Shown here: positions 7,239-16,409 of the stretch, piece by piece | How positions within the stretch are numbered: the stretch's first letter is position 1 | Layout: each line of letters begins with the position of its first letter | Assembly (NCBI RefSeq): GCF_045038405.1 | Contig: NZ_CP173660.1 | Location: 1,116,001 to 1,180,000 of the forward strand | Direction of reading: 5' to 3' | Length of the DNA: 64,000 nucleotides | Source: Sellimonas caecigallum | GTDB taxonomy: Bacteria; Bacillota; Clostridia; Lachnospirales; Lachnospiraceae | Program-made: the position numbers and the translations under genes | Notes under the pieces: model-generated | The model's database searches: none | Told to the model about the DNA's origin: nothing | Seen by the model: the letters and a program-made list of their open reading frames with translations, nothing else

Positions 7239-9098
7239 TTACTGCTTCGTCGATTCTTCCTGAGTATTCTGCTCGAATAAACTTTCAAATTCTTCTCTGG
7301 AAATTTTTTCTTTTTCCAAAAGCAGTTCAGCACACTTGTGTAAAACGTCGATATGTTCTGTAATCATTGCTTTTGCTTTATCATAACATTCGTCGATGAT
7401 CCTCTTCACTTCCCTGTCGATCTTTCCTGCCACTTCTTCTCCGTATCCACGTGTATGTGCCAGATCTCTGCCGATAAACACTTCCTCGCTGTCGCTGTCG
7501 TAGTTGATAAGCCCCACTTCCCTGGACATACCAAACTTTGTTACCATAGCCTTGGCAAGGCTTGTCGCCTGTTTGATATCCTGTGAAGCCCCTGTCGTGA
7601 TATCATCAAAAATAATCTCTTCTGCAATACGGCCTCCAAGCGAAACTGTAATGTCCTGAAGCATTTCCCCTCTTGTATTAAACATCTCATCTTTTTCCGG
7701 AAGCGGCATGGTATACCCGGCTGCTCCGGCTCCTGTCGGGATAATAGAGACCGTATACACCGGCCCCACATCCGGGAGCAAATGGAACAGGATCGCATGC
7801 CCTGCCTCGTGATAGGCCGTAATCTTTCTGTCCTTTTCAGAGATCACACGGCTCTTTTTCTCCGATCCGATACCTACCTTCACAAAAGCTCTTCTGATAT
7901 CTTCCTGCACAATATACATACGGGCCTGTTTTGCGGCAAGAATAGCGCTTTCGTTCAAAAGGTTTTCAAGATCCGCACCCGTAAAGCCGGCTGTCGTCTG
8001 CGCGATCTGTCTCAGATCCACATCTTCCCCCAGAGGTTTCGTCCTCGCATGGACGGAAAGGATCTCAAACCTGCCCTGCACGTCTGGTCTTCCGACCACG
8101 ACCTTCCGGTCAAAACGGCCCGGTCTCAAAATTGCCGGATCAAGAATATCCACTCGGTTCGTAGCTGCCATCACAATGATTCCCTCATTGACTCCAAAGC
8201 CATCCATCTCAACGAGAAGCTGGTTCAGCGTCTGTTCTCTCTCATCATGTCCGCCTCCCATTCCGGTCCCTCTTCTTCTTGCCACTGCATCAATCTCATC
8301 AATAAAAATAATGCACGGTGCATTTTTCTTGGCATCTTCAAAAAGGTCCCTCACACGGGATGCCCCGACACCCACAAACATTTCCACAAAATCTGAACCG
8401 GAGATTGTAAAGAATGGAACGCCCGCTTCTCCTGCCACCGCTTTTGCAAGCAGAGTCTTTCCTGTCCCCGGAGGCCCTTCCAGAAGAACGCCCTTCGGTA
8501 TTCTGGCGCCGACCTGGATGTATTTTCCTGGCTCTTTCAGGAAATCTACGATTTCTTCCAGCTCTTCCTTTTCTTCTTTCAGCCCTGCCACATCCTGGAA
8601 TGTCACTTTCTTGTCTTTGTCTGTCATCATCCTTGCGCGGCTTTTCCCAAAATTCATCGCTTTCGCTCCGGCTCCACCGTCGTTCATGCCGCTCTGCCGT
8701 CTCATAAAAGCAAAAACTGCAAGCACTGCCACTACCATGATCAACGTTGGGAAGATCGTCGACATAAAAACGCTCTCCTTTGGAACTGCCGCCAACTCAC
8801 ACTCTACTCCGGCTTCCCGAAGATATTCTTCCTCTTCCGAGACATTCGAAATATTTACATAGCGAACCTCATTCTCGTCTGCGAGATGAAGTTCGATCTG
8901 TCCTGTCGGGACCGCTTTATCCTGATAGATAACTGCACTTTCTACCTGCTGGCTCTCCACCGCCTCTCGATACTGATCCAGCGTGTACGATCTGTTTCTC
9001 TCCTGAGACTGGTTCGTAACCCAAAAGATGAGAAGCACCGCAACGATCATGAGAATGATCGACATGCCGCCTAGCCCCTTGCCTTTCTTATTGTCCAA
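7239..9098 (-). CDS. ftsH: ATP-dependent zinc metalloprotease FtsH
   Basis: A 619-aa membrane-bound AAA+ protease that degrades misfolded and regulatory membrane or cytosolic proteins. Two transmembrane segments (about 12-28 and 111-132) flank an extracytoplasmic domain. The AAA module has Walker A GPPGTGKT (208-215), Walker B IIFIDEID (263-270) and an SRH arginine region. The zinc site is HEAGH (430-434), with the third ligand in a later Asp-rich helix. The start appears to be a TTG at 9098, with AAGGAG about 11 nt upstream and no better ATG nearby. It lies 20 nt after hpt in the conserved tilS-hpt-ftsH order. Confidence 0.97.
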   Translation of the reverse strand: MDNKKGKGLGGMSIILMIVAVLLIFWVTNQSQERNRSYTLDQYREAVESQQVESAVIYQDKAVPTGQIELHLADENEVRYVNISNVSEEEEYLREAGVECELAAVPKESVFMSTIFPTLIMVVAVLAVFAFMRRQSGMNDGGAGAKAMNFGKSRARMMTDKDKKVTFQDVAGLKEEKEELEEIVDFLKEPGKYIQVGARIPKGVLLEGPPGTGKTLLAKAVAGEAGVPFFTISGSDFVEMFVGVGASRVRDLFEDAKKNAPCIIFIDEIDAVARRRGTGMGGGHDEREQTLNQLLVEMDGFGVNEGIIVMAATNRVDILDPAILRPGRFDRKVVVGRPDVQGRFEILSVHARTKPLGEDVDLRQIAQTTAGFTGADLENLLNESAILAAKQARMYIVQEDIRRAFVKVGIGSEKKSRVISEKDRKITAYHEAGHAILFHLLPDVGPVYTVSIIPTGAGAAGYTMPLPEKDEMFNTRGEMLQDITVSLGGRIAEEIIFDDITTGASQDIKQATSLAKAMVTKFGMSREVGLINYDSDSEEVFIGRDLAHTRGYGEEVAGKIDREVKRIIDECYDKAKAMITEHIDVLHKCAELLLEKEKISREEFESLFEQNTQEESTKQ

Positions 9099-9118
9099 CC
9101 TTCTTTGTTCTCCTTTCC

Positions 9119-9646
9119 TTATTCTACGCCTTCCACAACACCTATGAACGGAAGGTTCCGGTATTTCTGAGCATAGTCAAGCCCATAGCCTACCACAAAT
9201 TCATCTGGGATATTAAATCCCACGTAATCTACTTTTACGTCTTCCACACGCCGTTCCGGCTTATCCAGAAGTGTGCAGATATGCATACTCTTTGGTCCTC
9301 TCTCTTTCAATATCTTCATCAGGTGGAACAATGTACGTCCGGAGTCGATAATATCCTCCACAATAAGCACATCTTTTCCTTCCAGCGGTTCATCCAGATC
9401 TTTTACGATCTTTACGATCCCGCTTGACTCTGTTCCTGCTCCGTAGCTGCTGACACTCATGAAGTCCATGGAAACCGGCACTGTGATCCTCTTTGCCAGC
9501 TCACACATAAAAAATACGCCGCCTTTGAGCACACAAATCAAATGCACCTGCTTTCCAGCGTAGTCTTCACTTATTTTCTTTCCCAGTTCTTCGATCCTTT
9601 TGTCTACCTCTTTTTCCGGTACCAACACTCTGATTGTTTCTGCCAT
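9119..9646 (-). CDS. hpt: Hypoxanthine phosphoribosyltransferase
   Basis: A 175-aa purine-salvage enzyme joining hypoxanthine (and often guanine) to PRPP to form IMP/GMP. The PRPP-binding motif VLIVEDIIDSGRT lies near residues 93-105, and the flexible-loop Ser-Tyr (VSSYG) near 66-70. The start codon is 1 nt beyond the tilS stop, and its GGAGGAGAA ribosome site is inside the last tilS codons, so the two are translationally coupled. The order tilS-hpt-ftsH is the usual one in Firmicutes. Confidence 0.96.
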   Translation of the reverse strand: MAETIRVLVPEKEVDKRIEELGKKISEDYAGKQVHLICVLKGGVFFMCELAKRITVPVSMDFMSVSSYGAGTESSGIVKIVKDLDEPLEGKDVLIVEDIIDSGRTLFHLMKILKERGPKSMHICTLLDKPERRVEDVKVDYVGFNIPDEFVVGYGLDYAQKYRNLPFIGVVEGVE

Positions 9647-9647
9647 G

Positions 9648-11027
9648 CTATTCTCCTCCGTAGATTTCTATTTCCATGATCGTCGTTGTCTTGTCTGTAA
9701 TCTGATAGGCTTTACTTTGCCTGTATCCGACGATCCACATGATCTCATCCCCGTCTGCCACCAGCGGGATGCTTTCCCGTTTCTCTTTCGGTATTTTTTC
9801 ATTGATGAAAAATTTCTTGATTTTCTGACGGTTTCCCTGTCTGTCTATCAAAATATAGTCCCCTGGTCTGCGGTTTCGCAAAACAGGTCTACTTTTTATT
9901 ATATCATAATCAAACCATTTCGTGTAGGGGGTATCCGGCCAGTTTTTCTCCCCGTTTTCTCTTGGAAATACTCTTATCCGTATGAAAAGTCCTGAATTGT
10001 CTTCTTTTTTTCTCTCCCCTTTCCGAAAGCGGATTCCCTCATATGTCTTTTCTGCGCACGTATCACATGGAAAATCCACCTCTTTTCCGGGCTGTTTTTC
10101 CATGAGCCCCAGCAAATTTTCTACATGTACCGCCGAAATATCCTTCTCTTTTCCACATATCTGCGCCAAAATACTCTTGGCTATCTCCTTGCGAAACGGA
10201 TCCGGCACATCGAGAAACTCCTCCTTCTTCAGGATCCATCCATCCTCATCCTCCACAAAACATCTCTTTTTATATTTTGCCGTTTCCGCTTCCATATATT
10301 CCCATAATTCCGATATTTTATCCGACAGCTGCGCGATATGTCCGACAGCTTTCGGGTTGATATCCTCAAGCTCTCTCATAACACGGTTCCGAATCCGGTT
10401 TCTTGTGTAGATGTCCTGATGATTTGTCGCGTCGTCACACCAGTCCTGCCCCATCTCCTCAAGTGCATCTTCGATTTCTCTTCGTCTCAGACCGAGAAGC
10501 GGACGGATATATATGCCAGAACACGGCCGTATCCCCCGCATTCCTTTTACACCCGTACCTCTGATCAGATTCATGATCACTGTCTCCGCATTGTCGTCCT
10601 GGTGGTGGGCAAAAGCGATGCGGTCCCCATGGCTTTCCCTGAGAACTTGCTCCATACATGCCCTCCGAATATCACGTCCCGCTTCTTCTTCTGAACACTT
10701 CCGCATTCTTGCTTCCTCCGCCACATCGATCCGGAACACCCGGCAAGGCACCCCGTGCTTTTTGCACAGCTCTTCTACAAACCTTTCGTCTCGAAGGGCC
10801 TCTTCTCCCCGCAGCATATGGTTGACATGTACGGCCGTGATATGGATATTCCGCGTTCTTTTCCATTCTAAAAGTACAAAAAGCAGGCATACCGAATCAG
10901 CTCCTCCGGATATACCTGCAATAATATGGCTTCCATCTTCTGCCATATTCCACCGTCTTTCATATCGTTCTGTTTTTTTCTTTAAAATGTCCCATCTTTT
11001 TTCTTCTGTCTGCATCTTTTCATCCAC
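9648..11027 (-). CDS. tilS: tRNA(Ile)-lysidine synthase TilS
   Basis: A 459-aa N-type ATP pyrophosphatase that attaches lysine to C34 of the CAU-anticodon tRNA-Ile, switching it from Met to Ile decoding. The PP-loop SGGADS is at residues 40-45. The C-terminal part (about 360-459) with the RPGDYI and FINEKIPKEKR stretches matches the TilS substrate-binding and C-terminal domains. The start is uncertain: ATG 11027 has a weak site, and an in-frame ATG lies four codons later. The gene is coupled to hpt. Confidence 0.95.
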   Translation of the reverse strand: MDEKMQTEEKRWDILKKKTERYERRWNMAEDGSHIIAGISGGADSVCLLFVLLEWKRTRNIHITAVHVNHMLRGEEALRDERFVEELCKKHGVPCRVFRIDVAEEARMRKCSEEEAGRDIRRACMEQVLRESHGDRIAFAHHQDDNAETVIMNLIRGTGVKGMRGIRPCSGIYIRPLLGLRRREIEDALEEMGQDWCDDATNHQDIYTRNRIRNRVMRELEDINPKAVGHIAQLSDKISELWEYMEAETAKYKKRCFVEDEDGWILKKEEFLDVPDPFRKEIAKSILAQICGKEKDISAVHVENLLGLMEKQPGKEVDFPCDTCAEKTYEGIRFRKGERKKEDNSGLFIRIRVFPRENGEKNWPDTPYTKWFDYDIIKSRPVLRNRRPGDYILIDRQGNRQKIKKFFINEKIPKEKRESIPLVADGDEIMWIVGYRQSKAYQITDKTTTIMEIEIYGGE

Positions 11028-11122
11028 TTCTTCATCTCACATTTGCTGTCCGCCCGCAGCACGTGCGGATCCCCTGCGCATTCCATGCTATCATCTTATA
11101 TAAGAACGCCGCAAAAAGCAAG

Positions 11123-12517
11123 CTATATTCTCCATATTCCCACCACGAGTACCGTCATATCGTCCAGCGGCTCCTCGCCGCTCCACTCCAAAACCTGCTC
11201 CAGTATATGGTGTGCCATTTCCCTCGGATTATTCAGGTTCGTTCCCCGGATGATCGTATCCAGCAAAAACTCCTGCTCTCCTACAGGAAGAGCGTCCAGA
11301 ACCCCATCCGTGATCATGATGACAAGATCTCCGCTTGCGACTTTTCGCTTTACACTTTGCAGCTCCAATTCCTGCAAAACACCAAGAGGCAGATTTGTAG
11401 AACAGATTCGTTCCATTTCCGTCCCGTGCCGTATAAATGTTGTGGAAGCTCCGGCTTTGATAAGTTCCACCGTACCGTCATACAAGTCAAAAATACTGAT
11501 ATCCAGTGTAGAAAAGCGGATTTCCTCCCTCCCCATCACAAGCGCAGTATTCATCATCCGGATGGCCGTCTCCACCGGGAATCCCGCTTCCAGAAGCTCT
11601 TCCAGCATTTCCACAACCATGGCGCTCTCCCGAAACGCTTCCTCCCCGGAACCCATCCCGTCCGACAAGGCAACCGCCTGTCGTCCTGCCGGAAGTTCCA
11701 TCATAGAGAAACTATCCCCGGATATGTTAGCACAGCCTTTTCCAATTTTTGCCACTCCCTGGAGTGTATAGAATCTGAGCCGTTCCAGAAATACGACAGT
11801 GGCATATTCCGTGCCAAGAGACGTCCTTTCATCTCTTGCCGGCTCCATATTTCTCCCGGTACAAACAGAGAGAATATAGGCAAGCTCTTTTGTCGTCATA
11901 AAGCGTCCCTTGGATGCTTTCCCGGTAAGATGAATCTCATAACGTCCCTTTGGGGTCATCAAAAATACGATGCTCAGAAGACGCACCCCTTCGCTTTTCA
12001 ATTTCCCTCGGATCTTCTTCTCCAGCCGTTCATCCGAAAAGATACTCGCATCCAGCTCTCTTGTCGTATGACGGATCATCCTGGCAAAAGTGTCAAGCTC
12101 AATGGCGCACCCTTCTCTGTTCTGCACGATTCGATTGTTCCAGAACATCGCCTGCTTCGCATCCTGAAATGTCTCCATCGTCTCCCTCAGAAACCGCGGC
12201 GCCATGACGCAGTATTTCTGCAGCCTTTTTTTGATGTCCATATTCAGTTCCGTCCCGTATTCGTCAGCTGCTTTCAAAATCTCGTAGACCATTTGATATG
12301 TACGCACACGGTTTTCTCCAAGGCACCATTTCCGGTTCTCACAGTTTGCACAGACTGCATCGGAAACTCTCGAAAACATCTCCTCGATCTCATGTTGCGT
12401 AAACGTTCCTCTTTGTCCTTCCATACGGAAAAACGTGTTGGAAAGGTGCTCCAGTGATCTGCCGAATTTCTCCATCTGTTCCACATATGGATTTAAAACA
12501 TAATTCTTTTCTCCCAT
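11123..12517 (-). CDS. spoIIE: SpoIIE-type PP2C phosphatase lacking the membrane domain
   Basis: A 464-aa protein matching the regulatory and phosphatase parts of the stage II sporulation phosphatase, which dephosphorylates SpoIIAA to activate sigma-F in the forespore. A Cys-containing stretch (CANCENRKWC) near residues 65-75 belongs to the middle regulatory region. The PP2C domain has SDGMGSGEEA, DGVLD and a late DDMTVLV, so the metal-binding Asp residues are kept. The roughly 300-residue N-terminal multi-pass region of standard SpoIIE (over 800 aa) is absent, and upstream DNA has no room for it. ATG 12517 (AAGGGG 6 nt upstream) is preferred over 12532. Position between divIC and tilS supports orthology with spoIIE. 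Confidence 0.85.
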   Translation of the reverse strand: MGEKNYVLNPYVEQMEKFGRSLEHLSNTFFRMEGQRGTFTQHEIEEMFSRVSDAVCANCENRKWCLGENRVRTYQMVYEILKAADEYGTELNMDIKKRLQKYCVMAPRFLRETMETFQDAKQAMFWNNRIVQNREGCAIELDTFARMIRHTTRELDASIFSDERLEKKIRGKLKSEGVRLLSIVFLMTPKGRYEIHLTGKASKGRFMTTKELAYILSVCTGRNMEPARDERTSLGTEYATVVFLERLRFYTLQGVAKIGKGCANISGDSFSMMELPAGRQAVALSDGMGSGEEAFRESAMVVEMLEELLEAGFPVETAIRMMNTALVMGREEIRFSTLDISIFDLYDGTVELIKAGASTTFIRHGTEMERICSTNLPLGVLQELELQSVKRKVASGDLVIMITDGVLDALPVGEQEFLLDTIIRGTNLNNPREMAHHILEQVLEWSGEEPLDDMTVLVVGIWRI

Positions 12518-12605
12518 CTTCTGCCCCTTCATGATCTTGTTATCTTAATTTATGACCAAAGCGGACTCCCCGCCTCAGCGCAACAAGACAATGTCCTGTT
12601 TGATA

Positions 12606-12643
12606 CAAAAAAGCTTTGGGAAATACACCGATTTCCCAAAGCT
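12606..12643 (-). terminator. Terminator after divIC
   Basis: A perfect 13-bp stem, AGCTTTGGGAAAT (12612-12624) with ATTTCCCAAAGCT (12631-12643), followed on the minus strand by six T residues. It separates the hup-divIC group from spoIIE. Confidence 0.85.
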
Positions 12644-12666
12644 GTCTTCTGTAATACACGATCGAA

Positions 12667-12993
12667 TTATTCTTCCGGCTTAAAAAGAATCTCATTTTCT
12701 TTTGCCATGCCAAGTTTATCTCTTGCCGTGTCCTCAACATATTCATCTGTTCCAACGTATTCTTTATATTTCTCGATTTCTTTTGCTTTTTCCTGTTCTG
12801 TCTTCTTTTCCTTTTCGAGTTTTGATATCTGGGCACTTTGTTCCTTCATCTGGGAACGAAGAGAAACACCATGAACGGCTGTGGCTCCTGCAAGTACAAG
12901 AAGAATACAGGAAATAAAAATCATACTGCTTCGATATCTCGTGATACGAGGCTGTCTTAAGTTTTTCTGTCTCTTTTTTCTTCTGGCTGCCAT
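12667..12993 (-). CDS. divIC: Septum formation initiator, DivIC/FtsB family
   Basis: A 108-aa bitopic division protein: a basic cytoplasmic head, one transmembrane segment (about 24-43) and an extracytoplasmic coiled coil (about 45-80) with a conserved 'VEDTARDKLGMA' end typical of DivIC/FtsB. These proteins form a trimer with FtsL and DivIB at the septum. ATG 12993 has AGGTGA 5 nt upstream; a GTG at 13002 is also in frame. It keeps the yabQ-divIC-spoIIE order known from Bacillus and clostridia. Confidence 0.92.
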   Translation of the reverse strand: MAARRKKRQKNLRQPRITRYRSSMIFISCILLVLAGATAVHGVSLRSQMKEQSAQISKLEKEKKTEQEKAKEIEKYKEYVGTDEYVEDTARDKLGMAKENEILFKPEE

Positions 12994-13035
12994 CTCTTTC
13001 ACCTGACCAAAAATCCTCTGTGTTTCGGGTTATAC

Positions 13036-13069
13036 ATTATATACTATCCTTTTTATGCAGATTAATCAA
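13036..13069 (-). promoter_or_regulatory. Candidate divIC promoter
   Basis: On the minus strand, TTGATT (13069-13064), 17-nt spacer, TAGTAT (13046-13041); an overlapping TATAAT is at 13041-13036. It lies at the very end of yabQ. Confidence 0.4.
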
Positions 13070-13397
13070 CACCTTTTCCGCCTTTTCCCTGTCTTTTCCT
13101 GTGAATTTTTCTACACATTTTCCCCGTCTTTGACAAAACAGCGGAAAGAAACAGTACACCCATGGCCGTACCTGCCACAAAGTACCATCGTATAGTACCC
13201 TGACTGGCATCAAAAATTTTCAGGAACAGGTAAAATCCCGTAAATAACCAATAAATAAAATCCTCGATGGAAACCACCACTCCGTTGTGGGGTACGATCT
13301 TTCTGAAAATCCGGATACATACATAGATCCCGTATACTGTCATGCCGCTGAAAAACGCTTTCAGAAATGCCGCCGTCTCTATCCCAAGCCCGCTCAT
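13062..13397 (-). CDS. yabQ: Spore cortex biosynthesis protein YabQ
   Basis: A 111-aa membrane protein with three to four hydrophobic segments and a basic C-terminal tail (RKIHRKRQGKGGK). Size, topology and location between yabP and divIC identify it as YabQ, which is needed for spore cortex formation in Bacillus subtilis. It starts 14 nt after yabP. Confidence 0.88.
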   Translation of the reverse strand: MSGLGIETAAFLKAFFSGMTVYGIYVCIRIFRKIVPHNGVVVSIEDFIYWLFTGFYLFLKIFDASQGTIRWYFVAGTAMGVLFLSAVLSKTGKMCRKIHRKRQGKGGKGVD

Positions 13398-13411
13398 CCG
13401 CCGGGCCCCTT

Positions 13412-13729
13412 TTAATGAAACAGGCGCGCCAGAAGCTTCCCGCCCTGTTTCGCCGCCGGCTTCATATCCGAATACGCGATTGTGTCGATATTCCCCGACA
13501 GATCCACTTCGCCTTTTTCCAGGCTCAGTCTGTTGACATGCAAATCTGTCCCCTTGACCATCATCATCCCCTGCTCTGTCTCCAGGAGAATCTCATTGAG
13601 ATCAAAGGAAAGTACATCCAGCACACCCGTGACCAGGCTTGTCTTCCGGTTGTTTACCACCAGTTTGTGCTGCCGCTTGATCTGGGCATCCTCTATACCG
13701 TTTATCATACTGCTGCTCATCATCATCAT
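13412..13729 (-). CDS. yabP: Sporulation protein YabP
   Basis: A 105-aa protein of the YabP/YqfC family, a small beta-rich sporulation protein without a membrane segment. Family features are the 'KLVVNNRKTSLVTGVLDVLSF' region (about 22-42, written in parts) and the 'GTDLHVNRLSLEKGEV' stretch. The first codons are four ATGs; GAGG lies upstream of the first. It forms an operon with yabQ. Confidence 0.88.
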   Translation of the reverse strand: MMMMSSSMINGIEDAQIKRQHKLVVNNRKTSLVTGVLDVLSFDLNEILLETEQGMMMVKGTDLHVNRLSLEKGEVDLSGNIDTIAYSDMKPAAKQGGKLLARLFH

Positions 13730-13819
13730 TTCTCATCCTCACTTCCGCATCGGCCTGTCTGTTTTCTGATGTATCTGTGATATACTATGACGAGCTTCCG
13801 CCTTTTATTCCTTTACGTA

Positions 13820-14059
13820 TCAGATATAACGGAAGAGATCTTTTGCCTCTTCTTTCTTTGTCGTATCCTGGATATCCATCACTTCCACTTTTACCGCCTT
13901 TGTCCCGAACTGGATTTCAATGATATCTCCTTTCTTTATCTTTACGGACGCCTTCGCCGTCTTGCCGTTCACAAGCACACGGCCCGCATCGCACGCTTCA
14001 TTCGCTACCGTTCGCCTCTTGATCAGCCGGGATACTTTTAAAAATTTGTCCAGTCTCAT
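13820..14059 (-). CDS. rqcP: S4-domain RNA-binding protein RqcP (YabO)
   Basis: A 79-aa protein consisting of one S4 RNA-binding domain (MRLDKFLKVSRLIKRRTVA at the start, then a VNGK turn). In Bacillus this protein works with RqcH in ribosome-associated quality control, stabilising P-site tRNA during Ala-tail synthesis on stalled 50S subunits. Location between hup and yabP matches the Bacillus order yabO-yabP-yabQ. Confidence 0.9.
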   Translation of the reverse strand: MRLDKFLKVSRLIKRRTVANEACDAGRVLVNGKTAKASVKIKKGDIIEIQFGTKAVKVEVMDIQDTTKKEEAKDLFRYI

Positions 14060-14123
14060 GTTATATGTCCCCCTTTTTCGTACACGTTCTCCGGAGTGCA
14101 GCTATACCGTCAGCCGTGTATGC

Positions 14124-14152
14124 TAAAAACAGAGGGCCGAAGCCCTCTGTCA
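14124..14152 (-). terminator. Terminator of the HU gene
   Basis: On the minus strand, GACAGAGGGC, a TTCG tetraloop, GCCCTCTG and TTTTTA. A stable UUCG loop and U tract make this a clear intrinsic terminator. Confidence 0.92.
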
Positions 14153-14173
14153 AATGTTCACAAATGGAATTTC

Positions 14174-14449
14174 CTATGCGTTGATAGCATCCTTTAACGC
14201 TTTGCCCGCTTTAAATTTCGGTGCTTTGCAAGCTTCGATCTTCATTGTTTTTCCAGTCTGCGGGTTTCTTCCTTCTCTTGCAGCTCTTTCGCTTACTTCG
14301 AATGTTCCAAATCCTACTAACTGAACTTTTTCTCCTTTTTTCAGTTCTTCTGTCACAACGTCGATGAATGCTTTCAATGCTTTTTCAGAATCTTTTTTAG
14401 AAATTTCTGCCTTTTCTGCAACTGCTGTGATTAATTCTGTTTTGTTCAT
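14174..14449 (-). CDS. hup: HU-family nucleoid DNA-binding protein
   Basis: A 91-aa histone-like HU protein. It opens with MNKTELITAVAEKAEISKKD, has GFGTFEVSERAAREGRNP in the DNA-bending arm and a PKFKAGKALKDA end. It forms a homodimer that coats and bends DNA. It has a perfect AGGAGG, a near-consensus promoter at 14552-14580 and a UUCG terminator, so it is expressed strongly and mostly alone. Confidence 0.97.
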   Translation of the reverse strand: MNKTELITAVAEKAEISKKDSEKALKAFIDVVTEELKKGEKVQLVGFGTFEVSERAAREGRNPQTGKTMKIEACKAPKFKAGKALKDAINA

Positions 14450-14551
14450 GGGTTAATTCCTCCTAAATTTTTCCGTTATAGAATCTGTGTCTTACTAGCC
14501 AATTCTACCCGGCAAAAACAACGGTTTTTCGCCATTTTGCCTTTATTTAAA

Positions 14552-14580
14552 GTTATAACGGTTTCTCCTGTATTTGTCAA
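14552..14580 (-). promoter_or_regulatory. Strong promoter of the HU gene
   Basis: On the minus strand, TTGACA (14580-14575), 17-nt spacer, TATAAC (14557-14552). The leader before the HU start is about 95 nt. Confidence 0.8.
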
Positions 14581-14637
14581 GCAAATTCTCTTCTCATCGC
14601 CCTTTTCTGCCGCGCATTTCCGGAATTTTTCACAGCC

Positions 14638-16371
14638 TTACATCATATTGTCGATCATTGCCAAAACTTCTTTTCCCATAGCCTCAGATTTGCTGTCTGC
14701 ATCTTCCAGAGAAGTGCCTTTTACTCCGTAATAGAACTTAACCTTTGGCTCGGTTCCGGATGGTCTTACACACAGCCATGCATCATCACTGAGATCATAG
14801 TAGAGTACGTTTGATTTCGGAAGGCCTGTCGGAGAAACTTCGCCTGTCTCCAGGTCTTTAATGGTGTCTGCGTCGTAATCGCGCGCCTTGAGCACTTTGT
14901 ATTCTCCCACTTTTACAGGCGGATTATTCCTCAATGTCTCCAGAATAGATTTGATCTTTTCCAGTCCTTCAATACCTTTCATTGTGACAGACTGGATCGC
15001 ATCTTTGTAGTATCCATATTTTTCATACATATCGATCATCGCATCCCAGAGTGTCTTGCCCTGTGTTTTATAATAAGCCGCCGCCTCGCAGAGAGCCATC
15101 GTTGCAACGATCGCATCTTTGTCCCTGGCATGTGTGCCGATCAGACATCCATAGCTTTCTTCAAATCCGAACACATACTGCCCTTTTCCGCTCGTCTCAA
15201 ATCCAAGGATCTGCTGCCCAATGTACTTAAATCCTGTCAGTACCTCGATGAGTCCAAGGCCATATGATTTCGCAATGGCATCTGCCATGTTTGTCGTCAC
15301 GATCGTCTTGATGAGATATCCGTCTTCCGGAAGTCCTCTAACTGCCTTTCTCTGACTGATCTCATACTCAGCGAGGAGGCATCCGGACATATTTCCTGTC
15401 AAGACTTTGTATTCCCCTGATTTTGTATCTTTGACGTATACCCCAAGACGGTCCGCATCCGGGTCCGTGGCAAGAACAAGGTCTGCGTCCACTTCTTTTG
15501 CAAGTTTCAGTCCAAGTGTAAAAGCCTCTTCCGCTTCCGGGTTCGGGTAAGATACCGTCGGAAATTCTCCGTCCGGCAGTTCCTGTTCTTTCACAACATA
15601 GACGTTTTCAAATCCCAGTTCCTTAAGCACTCTTCTGGCCGGGATATTTCCGGTTCCGTGAAGCGGGGAATAGACGATTTTCAGCTCTTTTCCCACTGCA
15701 TCGATGGAATCCTGATGAATGACCTGTTTTTTCAGTTCTTCCATATATGCATCATCGATAGCTGCGCCGATCACTTCATAAAATCCTTCCCTGGCAGCGT
15801 CGTCTTTTGCCATCGTCTTCACATCGGCAAAATCAGTAACCGCCTTCACTTCATCCATAATTCCTTTGTCGTGCGGAGGTGTGATCTGTGCGCCGTCTTC
15901 CCAGTACACTTTGTAGCCGTTGTATTCCGGCGGATTGTGGCTGGCTGTAATGTTTATCCCTGCGATACATCCCAGTTTTCTCACTGCAAATGAGAGTTCC
16001 GGAGTTGGGCGGAGACTTTCAAACACGTACGCCTTGATACCGTTTGCGGCAAGACAAAGAGCCGCTTCATCAGCAAATTCCGGGGACATCCTTCTGGAGT
16101 CATACGCGATAGCAACACCTTTTTCTTTCGCATCTTTTTTTGTGATATAGTTGGCAAGCCCCTGTGTGGCTCTTCGTACCGTATAAATATTCATACGGTT
16201 TATTCCTGCGCCAATGACGCCTCTAAGCCCCGCAGTACCAAATTCCAGATCTTTGTAGAATCGATCTTCGATTTCCTTTTCATCCGATGCGATACTCTGA
16301 AGCTCTGCCTTTGTATCAGCATCAAAGTATGTACCGCCTAACCATTCCTCATATTTTTCACGATATCCCAT
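14638..16371 (-). CDS. pgcA: Phosphoglucomutase / phosphomannomutase (PgcA type)
   Basis: A 577-aa alpha-D-phosphohexomutase that interconverts glucose-6-P and glucose-1-P, feeding GlgC and cell-wall sugar synthesis. The active-site serine loop is ITASHNPPEYNGYK, the metal loop ATDPDADRLGV, the sugar-specificity loop GFEESYG and the phosphate-binding end RPSGTEPKVKFY. ATG 16371 is chosen because CAGGAGG lies 8 nt before it; the open frame extends 12 codons further without a site. Length fits the long Firmicute form. Confidence 0.95.
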   Translation of the reverse strand: MGYREKYEEWLGGTYFDADTKAELQSIASDEKEIEDRFYKDLEFGTAGLRGVIGAGINRMNIYTVRRATQGLANYITKKDAKEKGVAIAYDSRRMSPEFADEAALCLAANGIKAYVFESLRPTPELSFAVRKLGCIAGINITASHNPPEYNGYKVYWEDGAQITPPHDKGIMDEVKAVTDFADVKTMAKDDAAREGFYEVIGAAIDDAYMEELKKQVIHQDSIDAVGKELKIVYSPLHGTGNIPARRVLKELGFENVYVVKEQELPDGEFPTVSYPNPEAEEAFTLGLKLAKEVDADLVLATDPDADRLGVYVKDTKSGEYKVLTGNMSGCLLAEYEISQRKAVRGLPEDGYLIKTIVTTNMADAIAKSYGLGLIEVLTGFKYIGQQILGFETSGKGQYVFGFEESYGCLIGTHARDKDAIVATMALCEAAAYYKTQGKTLWDAMIDMYEKYGYYKDAIQSVTMKGIEGLEKIKSILETLRNNPPVKVGEYKVLKARDYDADTIKDLETGEVSPTGLPKSNVLYYDLSDDAWLCVRPSGTEPKVKFYYGVKGTSLEDADSKSEAMGKEVLAMIDNMM

Positions 16372-16409
16372 TTTTTGTACCTCCTGATTGGTCTTATCTA
16401 TGTGCAATA

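Noticed and set aside
11063..12457. A 464-codon plus-strand frame opposite spoIIE
   Set aside because: Shadow of the phosphatase gene; composition is His/Arg/Pro-rich nonsense and no start signal is present.
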